Source: Sipunculus nudus
Lineage: Eukaryota > Annelida > Sipuncula > Golfingiida > Sipunculidae
Reading direction: 5' to 3'
NCBI GenBank assembly: GCA_026874595.1
Contig: CM049306.1
Location: forward strand, 51,761,019-51,825,018
Length of the DNA stretch: 64,000 nt
Position 1 is the stretch's first letter; each line of letters opens with the position of its first letter. The notes beneath the pieces were generated by a model. It had not been told where the DNA came from. It saw nothing but the letters and a program-made list of their open reading frames with translations, and did no database searches. Position numbers and translations under genes: made by a program. Below, in pieces: positions 13,073-26,359 of this stretch.

Positions 13073-13800
13073 GATGTATGTGTGGGTGATACGACATAAG
13101 TCTATCCGACCAATCGATCACCATGCCGCTTGTTTCTGATCAGCTTCCATCTGATAATGTATTTATATAAAATGTAAAGAAATATTTATCTTATTAGTGG
13201 AAACAAGAAATATTATACAGTCCATACTGACCTACAAAACGCCCTTGAAAACCGCCTTGAAAATGTATTAATTTTATAATAATATGTATAAGTTATATTT
13301 ATAAAGATCATATGCGTCAGATTAATTGATAACCAGGTTGAAAACCAAAACCATATGGAAAATTTACAAACACAAAACCATCGGCCAATAAACAACTATT
13401 TGTGGAACCCCTAAGGTCGCATGACCATCTGCCAAGAGCGACCCAGCCAAGCCAAAAGAAGTATACGCTCATCGAGCAGCAACAGGTTGCTGCGGTCAAG
13501 ACCTCAGCCCTGTGCGCTCCTTAAGCATGTTCTCTGAGCCAACAGTCGCAGTGACACGCCAAGCCAAGCAAGGAGCCGTAGAGGGCGCCATCCTCTCTCC
13601 TGGGTTGTTGTCCTTATTTGTTAGAAAGCTACAGCATCCACAGCCACAAAGCCAGAAGCAACCCGCATTCCCTCCACCGATCCCAGCAGCGGAGACCCAG
13701 CCATGCCATTCGAGAGCCGAACTCGCTCCTTGTGAATGACCTTACTTCGAGACCCAAAGCCCTCTTACTAGCGACCCATCGTTGATAAACTGAAGACGTA

Positions 13801-14112
13801 AGGCCAACCAAAATAATAGGTATGGTTCTAAGGCACAGCCCTCGTCAATTTTACACCCCGCATCGAACATTTTTATTTTGATTTTCATCTTTTAAGAAGA
13901 TAAAGTATAATACAATTTTGATACGATTTCCTTTGTTATAATATGTAGTGCTTTTACCTGTTAAGCAATACCACCCTATTATTTTCATGCTTTTCCATGG
14001 TCATATTACATTTTTATCAAAACATACAAAAAAGGTCAAAAATAAAATAACCGCCCGCAGTGATTTCTGAAAAAAAGTGCCTGAGAACCATACCTTTTTA
14101 TTGTTTTGGCCT
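13801..14112. mobile_element. MITE with ~38-bp terminal inverted repeats
   Basis: The left end begins AGGCCAACCAAAATAATAGG and continues through GTATGGTTCTAAGGCAC. The right end reads GTGCCTGAGAACCATACC and closes with GTTTTGGCCT; it is the reverse complement of the left with a handful of mismatches. The element is 312 bp with an AT-rich core and no coding capacity. The left flank is TA and the right flank ATA, so a TA duplication is possible but not exact. Confidence 0.75.
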
Positions 14113-15639
14113 ATAACGCAAGACCTTCAGCCGAGATTTTCTGATGTCGTTGATCTATACTATATGACGCATGTCCATTGGTCAATGGACATGCGCTGTA
14201 TATAATAGTATATAGAACGATCGATTGCGCGCAACATATGAAATGTGTAATATAACCAAAATAAAAGATATTTCATCGTTGTTGGAAAATTAAGGTTAAA
14301 TAGAAATAATGTTGCCTGGTATTTGTCTATATGTGTAATTATGTTCGGTGTTTTATTCTGTACAATAAAATGCAAACACTTTATATTATAGAACTATATA
14401 TGATTGAACCTGCACATATCTCGGACATGAATGGATATGTATATGCGTATTTATGTTTTACTTGTTACTTTTGGGAAGTATTAAAATTGGGAATATGTTT
14501 ACTCGCGCGAAAAGTATATCGAACACTGTCAAATGTATGCCATTTTTTCAGCATTCATGAAATAAATATGTTCGTAAGTATTACCGCTGGGGTTTGTGTA
14601 AAGTATATCTTTGCTAAAGCCTTTGGTTATACCTCCTTGAGGCTATTTGGACGACTTCAGCTATATAGATGAGTAATAATATCTGGACACGAAATGTTGA
14701 TAAAAAGAACATTCTGTTAAATACACACTAAACATATGCATCATAAGCGATATCGAGGAATCCAGACAGTCTTAGCAACCTAGAAGCATATAAATAACAC
14801 GTTTCCAGATTATAAGCACGCATGCGCAAGAGAATTTATTTAACTTCCGTATGCATAAAACGGTAAACATGGAAGCATGCCGTGGGGTTGCAAAAACATG
14901 GGCACTTGTCCCTTGTTGACCTTGCGATTGCTTTAAAAGAAAACTATCAGTTAGTTAAACTAAAGGCTGGTATCATAAATACCCTGATAGCAACGCTCTG
15001 CCAGTTTACCGCACTGGCTGTGAATTACTACAAAAGTGACAGATAAAACTGTAAAGATAGAGAAAGGCTTGTCATCGCCAGCGTTAGGTGCTCCGTTCTA
15101 AATGCAGTCTGCGGTTGGGCTTTTCCTGTGGAGAACGCAGTCTCAGTGGGGGTGCTGTTGGCAGCTTTCTTAGTTAAGGTACTATAGGTGTATAGAGGAG
15201 ATCGGGGCAAGGAAGTATAGCATAAACAAGCCATTTCCCGGGCATATATGGGGTGGCAATTACAGTTTATAGGATAGACATGCAATATAGTTTCATCACG
15301 TACTCCTTGTGTTAAAAGTTGAAGCATACGGACATACAACTATATATAGTAAATACATATTTGCTTTAATACATTTTGCAATAAGAAGTTACTAATATTA
15401 ACATAAATAAATATGGGTAATTCTCACTTAATGCAAACAAGAACTATAATATTATATTGTGTATACATGCGTGCAATACCGCTATTTTGTACTAATAAAA
15501 AAATTTAAAATTTAGTGTGTGCCACATTTTACGGATAATCTAATATATATAGGGAAGGTTTCGCTTAAATCTGTGAAGTGTAAATAGACATGCATATATA
15601 CGGCCATATTTATATTATACGACAATGGAAACAATTTAT

Positions 15640-15900
15640 CTAATACCGGCCTCAAAGCCGGGGGATCGTGAGTTCGAATCTCAGCCGAGGCGCGGTGAGA
15701 TTTTCTTCACGGTCGGCCTCCACCCAGGGTATAAGCGCTTTGCAGGCTTAATAAGAAGGCTGTGTCCCACGGCCGTGTTTCACTCACAAACGGATGTTTG
15801 TTATGGGGGTTCCTTGGTGGTATGACTCGGCAATAGGGATTATTTCACCCACAGGGCCAGCAGGTGCGGTAGACACCGATATACCTTTTTAACATCAGGA
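15640..15900 (+). mobile_element. tRNA-derived SINE candidate
   Basis: The segment GGCCTCAAAGCCGGGGGATC followed by GTGAGTTCGAATCTC looks like the anticodon arm, variable loop and T-arm of a tRNA. It contains a good polymerase III B box (GTTCGAATC, about 15671-15679). The expected A box and acceptor 5' half are degraded or missing, so it is not a functional tRNA gene. It runs into a non-tRNA body that is GC-richer than its surroundings and ends near a short T run at 15885-15889. The SINE family was not identified. Confidence 0.5.
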
Positions 15901-16329
15901 TACATAATTACATGCTAAGACATGAGTGCTACCACCCTGTCATGAAGTCCCAAACCGTAAATCGAACCAGTGGTTACAATGACAAAACATTTTTTATTGT
16001 CTATAGGGGCTTGCTTTACTGTACATTTTCAACCACAGTAGTACCACAATTACTTATATGTATATATTTAACACATATTGTTAAATATATCATACAAGAG
16101 TAAACAACATAGCAACTTTTTGCACAGTCTGCAAGGCCATTCGCTTTACCTTGATTTAATGTATTATCATCGTCAATCCAGGACATTTGAGTGATGCACA
16201 AAATGATTAAAAAAAGTCGCCACCTGGCGCCCTCTGATACACTGCTCTTCTCGTTATGACAAATTACCAGGCAAAAGAAAGAGTTTGAAGAGAGGAAAAC
16301 GGTGATATAGTTACATTGTTATTATAAGC

Positions 16330-16760
16330 ACAAATCGTTCCAATGTCGCGGTAAATCTCTCCACTTGTGTTTTTGCTGGCGTATATATCATCCTCGCTAA
16401 GATGTTCCTCTGGCAAGCCATTTGTCAGAATTGAATGATGGGATGGCTGCCGCTCCCGACTGGGCTATCCCCCCTCAGACGCTGGATACGGGGATGCTGT
16501 TGCGTGCCTGTCGGGTTCTCTCACTGACATACGACATGGCCGGAGCCCTTCACCATTTGCCAGTCACTTGATATATGACGGGACTGTAGATGTTGTCTGG
16601 ACTATATCAACCCACGCAATCCACATATTAATTACGAATCATTTATTCTTGATCCAGTGCCACGAAAACCGACTACGGGTTCACTGTGAGCCCTCCTCGC
16701 ATATCTGAAGATCTCCAAGGGTAACTTAAGAGAACGGGGCAGTCAAAGTTAACAGTTGTT
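16330..16760. promoter_or_regulatory. unique GC-richer island, candidate regulatory element
   Basis: Complex sequence with TTAATTA at 16628-16634 and several CpG words. The flanking GGCGCCCTCTG near 16226 resembles a partial CTCF core. Confidence 0.25.
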
Positions 16761-17395
16761 ATGATACATACTGATTGCATCTGCCGACGGCTAGAAATAT
16801 GAATATAACACAGAAGCTAAGAAAGCATAATTATTCGTATCTGGCTTTTGTAAGGTATCATGTGTGAATTTTCGGTATGAATGCACTGACATGTACAGAA
16901 GCGTATTCTGTCTAGTGCCTGTATATCTTTGGAGGTTTTGTACCTTTTTTCACCGAGACATTAATTTCCTATATTTCATTGTGCATCATATCACCGGCCA
17001 TCAAGATATTCAAAGCATTTGGCTGATACCTCACCACTCAGGTTTTTAGTGAACATTCGTTAGCGTAAAGATCAACTGAAACGTCAATGAAAGAACGTGC
17101 GCAAAAGCCTGGTCAGAAAGTCGGCAAGACATTCTCCAAACCGCATATTTGTCCAGTAATTCAGAATAGGGTCAAATACTGTACATGAAATCAATAAATT
17201 CATTTTTTTTTTCATAATAAACTTCTCTCGTGTTGCTGTATTAATTTTTGGTCTTGGAGAAGTATAGTTGTAAAAATTATTGTATATAAAATTGGCTATT
17301 AAAATCAAATAAAAGATATTTGAATTAATAAGATTAAAACAAGATTAAAATATGTAAAATATACATAAAAGTATTTGTAATGATCATGCAGACAG

Positions 17396-17396
<1 letters not shown>

Positions 17397-17444
<48 letters not shown>
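17397..17444. repeat. (TA)24 microsatellite
   Basis: A pure TA tract on the left side of the foldback element that starts at 17583. Confidence 0.95.
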
Positions 17445-17446
<2 letters not shown>

Positions 17447-17582
17447 AATATATGCCACATATATATTTATATATGTTACAGGCAAGAGAATAACTGGTGA
17501 TGCATGAGAAATAGCCAGTGAATGCCGTTTGTATACACATAGTATATAGTTATAGATATGTATATATATAGTTATATATGTT

Positions 17583-18452
17583 GCGCGCCATCTTCCGATC
17601 TGGCCAATCTTCAGATGGGTCTGAACCAATAAACGACATCGATTATTGGGCCGCCCATCTTAAGATAGGTCAGACCCAATAACTTATATCGGTTATTGGT
17701 TCAGACCCTTGATCGACAAAGTAAGTTTAGAACAATATTTTATTGATAATGATAGTATTTTTATATGTCAGTTATTGATTCAGACCCATCCTGAGATGGG
17801 TCAGGCCCAATATCCGATCAACAATGTCTAGGAATCAGGTTTGGAATTACCAAGATGGGTCAGACCCACAAAGAATGGGTCTCTCGCAGTGCAAAGGTAC
17901 AAAACTGGCTATTAATTGGTTCAGAACCATTAAGATGGGTCAGGCCCAACAACCAATCAACAATATCGTTTTGGCACAGGCCTACTCTCTCTGTTCATTT
18001 ACTGATATTGATAATTTTCATTATATATTTTTTCTCTCAAAAATAAAAACAGACAAAATTGTAATTTATTCTAATTTATTTTTATAAATAATAAAATCAA
18101 TGTATAAGGTACAGAACATTCACAGGCTTTTAAATTCCCGCTCATCAGCTACATTCGACATATAAAACAGTATAATATACAAATTATATTACTCGGGGAT
18201 AAAAATGAACTTTCCGCTCATCAGCTACTTTTTACATATAATACAGAAAAATATACAAATTATCGTACTCGGGGATAAAAAATGAACATTTTTTTTCTTT
18301 TTATTCTTTTCTTTAAATTAAAGCTGTAAACATTGCATCGGTAGATCATGATCGGATATTGGGTTTGACTCCTCTTAAGATGGGCGACCCAAAATCCAAT
18401 CGGTTATTGGGTCAGCCCATCTTAAGATGGGTCAGATCAGAAGATGGCGCGC
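17583..18452. mobile_element. foldback element with GCGCGCCATCTTC ends
   Basis: The left end GCGCGCCATCTTCCGATCTG (17583-17602) is matched by an inverted right end reading GATCAGAAGATGGCGCGC (to 18452). Both arms carry repeated AAGATGGGTCAGACCCAATA words, including the perfect palindrome CCCATCTTAAGATGGG at 18416-18431. More copies lie inside near 17785-17955. The element is 870 bp with no recognisable protein. TA-rich tracts lie on both sides, so the target duplication cannot be read with confidence. Confidence 0.8.
18137..18288 (+). repeat. two-copy 76-bp tandem duplication inside the foldback element
   Basis: CCGCTCATCAGCTAC occurs at 18138 and 18214. Each copy is followed by ACATATAAxACAG, ATATACAAATTAT and ACTCGGGGATAAAAA, giving a period of 76 bp. 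Confidence 0.85.
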
Positions 18453-18456
18453 GACG

Positions 18457-18464
18457 TATGTATG

Positions 18465-18526
<62 letters not shown>
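18457..18526. repeat. (TATG)n-(TA)n tract abutting a transposon end
   Basis: Four TATG units and then TA repeats begin within 5 bp of the right terminus of the element ending at 18452. Confidence 0.9.
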
Positions 18527-18528
<2 letters not shown>

Positions 18529-19068
18529 ATCAATATTGAAAATAAAGCCTATGGTAGAAATACTGGGCCAGTGCGGTTATTTTATTGCTGGCCGTAAGTG
18601 GTGGTAAGAGGGCGCGGTGGAGAGGGTCTTTTTCAATGGCGAGTGCTATCAAACTTGACAGTTTAATGCCCGCTACAGGGGGTGCTGTTGCGATAAAGAT
18701 ATTTATTAAGCGATGCTGTGGCGTCTGTAAAGAAAACAAGCCTGGCCCAGCCGAGACGAGCAATCTCTCCAGAACATTTAGAGAAAGCTTAAAGCAATAG
18801 TAAGTAAGGTAATCTGCCATCGGGACAGATACATTAAGCGACCTCATGGCATCTTTAGGGAGGGGATGATAAGGCCATTATACCGTGTACGCCGCAACTA
18901 CAAAGCGAACTTACAATACCGCCCAGTAAGTACTACACCCATCTATGCTATCAAATGCTCTAATCGGCTCGTGAAACGACTCCTCTCTCATGGGAATTCT
19001 TAAAGAGAGATACAAATTTCCAGCCAGACAGCCTCTAAATTTACTTCAAAAAAAAGTTCCCAAGCACG

Positions 19069-19070
<2 letters not shown>

Positions 19071-19136
<66 letters not shown>

Positions 19137-19175
19137 ACACACACACACATTATCTTCAGTTTGAGAGAGAGAGAG
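19071..19175. repeat. (CT)n-(CA)n-(GA)n inverted microsatellite
   Basis: CT repeats at 19071-19136, CACACA at 19137-19149, then GA repeats at 19163-19180. The CT and GA arms are complementary and could form a hairpin. Confidence 0.9.
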
Positions 19176-20739
19176 AGAGAAAGGGAAATATAGAAATATT
19201 CTATTCGACATAACAGTAATGCATTTTAAAATATATACATTCAACATATCAGTCCTTCTATGTCAGGAGAGTCTTGTTAAGGATTTTAATTAGCTGCCAC
19301 AACAGCCACTTGTGACACATTTTTATTTATATACCTGGAAATGTGATATGTATAACAGCAAATGTTTCATGTAAATTCATACAAACATGATTAGATATGC
19401 ACGTTTATTATATGGTGACATATAATCGGGCTATTATGTTATTATTCTCTCGACTTCCAGGGATAATATCACCATGCAGCATTATAATTATTTTTTCTTG
19501 AATTTCGGATATGTATACATTTTAATATCATTTTTTTCAAAATACCCCCGGCGGGATATGTTTAAAATAAGCATATATAAATTATTTTATATATACATAT
19601 GATAAAACTATTTATGCTGACTCCGAATGTCAGAGGTACCCCCGACTCACACGTAGTTATTCGTCACTATCATACCGTGCCCATCGATGACTTATTCTGG
19701 ACAATATATAATATTGTCTGGACATAGCCTTAATTTATTATTTTCCGCCAGTTCCACTTTACAAAATTACAATTTGCATTAGTTTACATTATTTTGCATT
19801 ATTTCTCCTATTATAAAATGCTGATGAGTCTTTAGGGTGAGTTAGTTTGCTTTATATTCGTGATTTTTAATTTTTTATATATATTCTACTCTAGATACTA
19901 TTTTAATCTATTTAAAAACACATTATTGGAAACCGAAGTTTACCGAATGTTGAATGTCTAAAAACAGTTTTATAATTATTATTTATAATCATATACTCGT
20001 GAGAAAGTTATGACCTTAATTCATATTAATTCTGCAGTTATTTATTGAACATTTTTATTGGGTCTTTCAGTGACTGGCGGGAATGAATAAACGTGAAAAC
20101 GTCCCTATGGTTACAGGAGGGCACCCTGACACTAAGTGGGGCTGGCTGGTAATTTCGGTGGCTGGTTGAGCGGCTGGATTGGCAAGGTCATACCCTGTAG
20201 ACGCCAAGGGTTGTCAGATGACAAGGGGTATCTGAGGGGACACAGCCGACTGACAGAAGGTCACTATAGATATATACCGTCACTACAACAAGTGCTTGAT
20301 ATCATGTAGCTCGGTCACTTAGTTCACCACTTTCGCCCTGATACTCAACTGTTTGGCTTTCAAAAGAAACAGCACGTCCCTGTGTGGTGTTTTTAACCCC
20401 TTACCGAGTTCCTAGTTATCATGCACAATACTGCCATTGTCGAACTTGGGAAAGTTCCGCCCGTTTTTTATGAAAACAATTATAATATTATGCACTTTCT
20501 GTTCTTGTTGTTTTATCAATTTCTTTTTCACGGAAAGAACTCCTAAATGTATGGTATTATAGATAATTATAACATATCCATAATAACATTTTACATGTTG
20601 AAAATTTAAATGTGATTAATAGGCAAAAAGTCTTTAATTGGTATCCTTCTAAATGAATACAATAAAAGCGTTTTTATTATTGGTAGAGAGATTTTGGAAA
20701 CAAAGAGTTCGTTTTCACGTAACAAAAGATAAATAAACG

Positions 20740-21730
20740 ATATTTGTGCAGGTGCCTGTAGCCCTGTGTGCAGTGATCCTGCTAACTCCCCAGGGATCAT
20801 GGTTTAGTAGCATCTTGAGGGTTGCAGAGGTAGTGCATCTCCTGGTTACGGCACCAGACAGAATAAACTGAATGCTGCGACGACACCAGCAAAGAAGCTC
20901 TGATGTCACGGTTAGGTTGGAGACCGCCAGCCCCTACAACTCTTAAAGGCTGTTACAGGCAGTTTCACAGGCCATCTGGACGTAAGATTAAAGGAACCGG
21001 GGGTTGGTGGTGGCGATTAAACAGGGAGTTAGCTTGGTCGTAAGTGGCTGACGACAGCGCTATCCATTACTCGGCGTTGACCACATGACCCGCAGCTGTA
21101 ATTGGTTGGGTAAACATTTTGTCTTGATTTGCTTGCTTGATGAATGAGCCCGGTGATCGAGTTACTGCCTGGCGCCAGCTAGCTGCCCGCTACTTCAGCC
21201 GTCAACTCCTAAATATGTACTTCTTCTTTGTAGCAATGATTGGTAATAGCGGTGTAACGAAGAAGAGGTGTCAAAGGGTCAGGTAGGCTACAATCACCCA
21301 AAAGCAAGCGGTGGGTTTGCCCCCAGGCGTTCGGTCACACTCTCCGAGTCTCTCACAATAACGTCTGTAAACAAATCTCAATTGTGCGGAAACCTTTACA
21401 ATTCGGCCGCGAAGTGTTGCTGGTGTAAATCTAAGGGGTCTGATTGTGACACGACAATAGAGGGCAATTTATAACCAATTAGGGACTAGCAATGGAAGGC
21501 ACGTATAATTAACTCTACTTGATATAAACACTGAGCATGTCAAGTGGCCCAACGCTGTTTTTTCTGCCGCATTCCGGGCGCTCTGGGAGGGGCGGCGAAG
21601 CCTGGTGCTCAACTTGTACACTCCTATAACAAAAGTGGTGATATTCCGACCCTCATGTTCAAGGCACGACATCGCCCATCATGTCAACAAGACCCTCGTA
21701 CAATGACGTCGTTTTATCTCTCTGCTGTAT
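20740..21730. promoter_or_regulatory. unique GC-richer island, ~1 kb
   Basis: One of the largest complex stretches. It has TAATTG at 21099-21104 next to CAGCTG, several CpGs, and frames of 60-68 codons on both strands with no recognisable product. Confidence 0.3.
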
Positions 21731-21799
21731 AATTGCTTCTCGGTTACAGAATTACAGTTTATTTTTAAACTCTAAGTAAGTCATGGCCTGTTACGACTC

Positions 21800-23476
21800 C
21801 CCGCAATATTTACCAATTTACTCATAATAAATATCACATTTACAAATATCTTTGTATAATATGTAAATTTGTAGGTATATATTGTATTTGATATTTTAAG
21901 AAAAGACAATTGAATGCTCAAACTGGTGATTCATTTTTTGTCAAACAAATACCCATGTATTATATGTATAAATGGATGGTATATATTGTATTAGTGACTT
22001 TCTTCGGAAAAGACAATTAAATGCGGAAACCAGTATGTCGTATGTATTTGGTTAAAATTAATATATAGCCGAATTTTATCATTTAAATCATGACACTTGC
22101 GACAGGTGTATCTGGCATTCCTCTTTTGTCAACTTTTGCATACATGCCAGTATTATAAGTGCACGTTACCCAATATCCAAATATCATTTAGAACTGAAAA
22201 CAAACGTCGATATGGAGCTTATATAAATTCTTAGGTTGATTATTTTATGCACATATTTGAATTCTTGTGTCGTTGCGTTTGTAAGTCAGATTTGCATGCA
22301 TGAATACATTAAAATATACATATCAATTATATCTTAATCAGATGCCATAGGTCTACTGTTATTTTGTAAACAATAATAAAAGATGCATATCCGTGGGAAA
22401 AAATTAAAAACATTCGATAATATTAATGAATCGTTCTGTATTAAGGATTTTTTAGGTATATACTGTATTACAAGCGTGAATGATTGCATCTTGAAATCTG
22501 GAAGAACATTATATCATCACAAAAAGAAATGTAAGGCCTGCGTAAAGAAAAAAATACCTTACACCAGGGTACAGGTAAATACATAAAGTCACTTATAACG
22601 TTTCAGGTGTCAGGGCAAGGCGCAGACAACTCACGACCTGTGTGGTATAGCCTGGGTCTCACGGCTCAAAGGAGGCGCTCCATGTTTATACTCGTGACCT
22701 ATATGTGCATGCGAGATGAAGCTGATAGTCAAGTAAAAGTCGCTTCTTTAATCTGGACGTGTATAATATGCATAAATTATAAATGGCTGATACAGTAGCG
22801 TCATAAGTACTTGCAAATGATTGTTTTGAATTTGAATTATAAACAACACCGGGATGATTTTGAACTTATATTTTTGTAGTTATATATATATATATATATA
22901 CAATATATATATATATATAATTCTTTATGAATGTATAGGTTAAAAGAGTTTGACTCTATTTATACTCTGTCTCTCTCTCTCTCATACATGCACATATTAG
23001 GTGCTTATATACACATATTATACAAAAGATATGCTTATACACATATTACAGGATGGCCTGCTAACCTGGTATCATATAATGTGTAATATAATGCATTGAT
23101 AAAATGTATGTAGTTATACCGCATGAAGATCCCTGCCTATATATACGTACATATACAGGTATACATTTATGCATGTATATGCATATATAATCACCAGTGC
23201 ATTTGTTCTCTCTCATCTCCATGTACTATATCCATGTACTTTTTTTACTTTGTCAAATATATTACCTATTTCTCTTTTCTATTTATTTAATTTAAATTAT
23301 TTTACTTAAAGGATTTGCGTAACACAAATTATTTAAAAATGATGGTACATACAACTTTTCGCAGGTTATCCTTATGACATATTTCGCTATATAAACAACA
23401 TATAATTAACAACATATATATAAACCGCACGTGTTATATAAAAATTTGAAATATTGCATGTGTACAAGATAAATAA

Positions 23477-23514
<38 letters not shown>

Positions 23515-24400
23515 AATTTTTACACACTTGCAATTTTATTTCTTAATTGACGAATGAAAATATGAATTATTGTGATATCTCATAAATTATCTCATGTTAC
23601 GCTATTATTAATATTTTATATATCCAGATCAGTGATAAACTAATTCGCTAGCATACAACATATATAAAGGTTAGAGCTAACACATATATCATGTTTATCT
23701 TTAAATCACAATATCCAAACCTGTACAAACATGCATGATGATCATATAATTTTATGTATCTCTTTATCAGTTTCACAAGTGAAAGAAAATACACGCATAA
23801 TTTAAATATATAACCACTCCGCATAGAGACAGGTGATGTTTGAACATTAATGATTTATATGCTTATCTCTGAGGTTTATATCTCGTGGTTTATCATAGGA
23901 AAGTCTTAATAAAACCATGTTTCTTTCTTCTCACTATCTGATATATGTCAAAAGTAAGCATGGACATGCATTCGCCATCTTGACAGGTTGTTATTTGGAT
24001 TTTAATCTTTTCCTTCTACCAAATTGATGTATTATATTATGTTATTATAATTATCATTATCATCATTACATAAATGATCATGCAGGAACTCCACGGAAAT
24101 TATTTTTACATTTTCTTTATATATAATCAGTCCAATAAGTGATATATGCATACGCATTTTTTCAAATGATTTGAACCATACCCATTCTTGCATTCATGAA
24201 TTTAGTATATTTGTATAGTAGCGGTATAAGTATAGATTAGTAGTAATAGTAGTATAAATAGTAGTAGTAGGAGGAGGAGTTGTATAGTAACAGTGACAGA
24301 AATAGTGGTTTATCAGTCTAGTATCAGTAGTACAGTGTCAGTATGGAACTATAAATAATTATATGATTATAAGCATAGCAATAGTGGATAATAATTATTA
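21800..24400. other. AT-rich spacer without gene
   Basis: Mostly A/T-rich sequence with small TA tracts (22880-22918, 23480-23510). No coding, RNA or transposon signal could be recognised. Confidence 0.6.
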
Positions 24401-24410
24401 ACATCCCAGT

Positions 24411-24412
24411 TA

Positions 24413-24497
<85 letters not shown>

Positions 24498-24547
24498 TAA
24501 TAATAATAAAAGTGATAACAATTATCGTAACATATTATGATTAATTG

Positions 24548-24609
<62 letters not shown>

Positions 24610-24624
24610 GATTATTATTTATTA

Positions 24625-24701
<77 letters not shown>

Positions 24702-24728
24702 GTTGTTGTTGTTGTTGTTGTTGTGGTT
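24411..24728. repeat. (AAT)n ... (ATT)n-(GTT)n inverted triplet microsatellites
   Basis: An AAT tract (24414-24510) is followed after about 40 bp by ATT tracts (24551-24610 and 24628-24700) that end in GTT repeats (24701-24723). The arms are complementary. Poly-Leu and poly-Tyr frames here are artefacts. Confidence 0.95.
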
Positions 24729-25705
24729 TAAACTCATCTTTCCGTCGTGGTTCGCCAGCCCATTTGCTGCCAATTGTCACCCTTTATTTTTACTTTTGAC
24801 TTGTTTTTTTGTCACGGGTATCTGCAAAAAAAAAGAGAATTTATTACGCCTATTTTATTTCCAAATGCAAAACATGAGGATTTCAGTTGCCATATTTTAA
24901 ACAATTAAATAAATGACGATGTTTTTAACAGACGTTTTGATGCAACTTGTATTTTTATATGTTACGACATGTGATCTGTAACTATCTCTGACCTATATAT
25001 AGACTTTAGATTTAAAAAAAAAGACAAGACATATAATACTGAAATGAATGAGAGATGGCGGATTTCTTAACATTTGTGTCCTACATTTATACGTCATAAA
25101 GTATCTGTGGATGGTGACTTTGATACCGTTCATTTTATTGCTGGCTTCAAATAGCGGATAGTCGCAAAAGTATGAGAAATACCTGAATTTGATTAGACCT
25201 GCGGAGAAATTACCCACACCCCATAAAAGTGAAAGTATCTTCCGGAATGCACGCTATTCTTTATAGCCTTTTTCATAACAGCATAGCTACATAAAAGAAG
25301 GCTTTTCGCATTTTAATAATATTAATAGCGATTTGATATCAAATTTAGTGACATGATTGGATGTGTCTGAGCCATGAAATACATATAAAGTTGAAGGTGA
25401 CTAACATATTGGCTTTACGACTTTCCCACCTCCGTGACAAATACCTTTTCACTGGTTTAATACAATGTTTAGTCGAAGCATTTATACACTAGTTCACTGT
25501 AATTACGCATTTCATTGATATATAACTGACATTTTACAAGATCGGCATACCAAAAGTGTATAAACCTTGATTTGTAATTGCCATACCTGCATGGTCTAAT
25601 TTGAGTCATTATATTCAAAACAGTGTTATTATGTACAAAGTAGGTACTATTTGACAGCCTGTATACAAGTCTTCTGTAACGCCCATATACAGTGTCTAGA
25701 AAAAT

Positions 25706-25830
25706 ATATTATATTTTATTTTATTATATTATATTATATTATACTATATTATATTATATTATATTATATTATATTATACTATATTATATTATACTATATT
25801 ATATTATATATATTATATTATATTATATTC
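25706..25830. repeat. (TATAT)n pentanucleotide tract
   Basis: ATTAT/TATAT units with a 5-bp period and occasional ACTAT variants run for about 120 bp. Confidence 0.9.
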
Positions 25831-25965
25831 CACTTACAACCTCATTCTCAGTTAATATCTACCCAAATATTTAAACTTTATATCCTCACACCCGACGACT
25901 CAGACAACAATGAAAACACGTGTTAATTTGTAACTGACCATTTTCATAATAAATCCTGTATAATC

Positions 25966-25968
<3 letters not shown>

Positions 25969-26041
<73 letters not shown>

Positions 26042-26170
26042 CTCTTAGCATCCCGATTATAGGGCACTGATGGATTCCTTCAGCAATAATAGACTACTGA
26101 TATATATATAGAGAGAGAGAGAAAGAGAGAGATAGACAGAGACAGACAGACAGAGAGAGAAAGCGAGAGG
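25969..26170. repeat. (TA)n then (GA)n tracts
   Basis: A TA tract of 70 bp (25969-26038), 60 bp of unique sequence, then GAGA and GACA repeats to about 26170. Confidence 0.9.
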
Positions 26171-26359
26171 GAGACCATTATCAGATAATCATCATATATG
26201 TAATTACATAGTAATATTTCCATCGCCACGGTTAGATTAATTATTCTGTTTTGTCCCAATTCACAAGAAAACACCGAGCGTATACATGGTAAATTGATGC
26301 GACTTTTTAACAATATTTATATTCCATCATTTTTTATAATAATATTAATTTGTTTGTGA

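Noticed and set aside
15653-15695. Possible tRNA gene
   Set aside because: Only the anticodon arm to T-arm part is tRNA-like. No paired acceptor stem or A box is found, so it was treated as a SINE.
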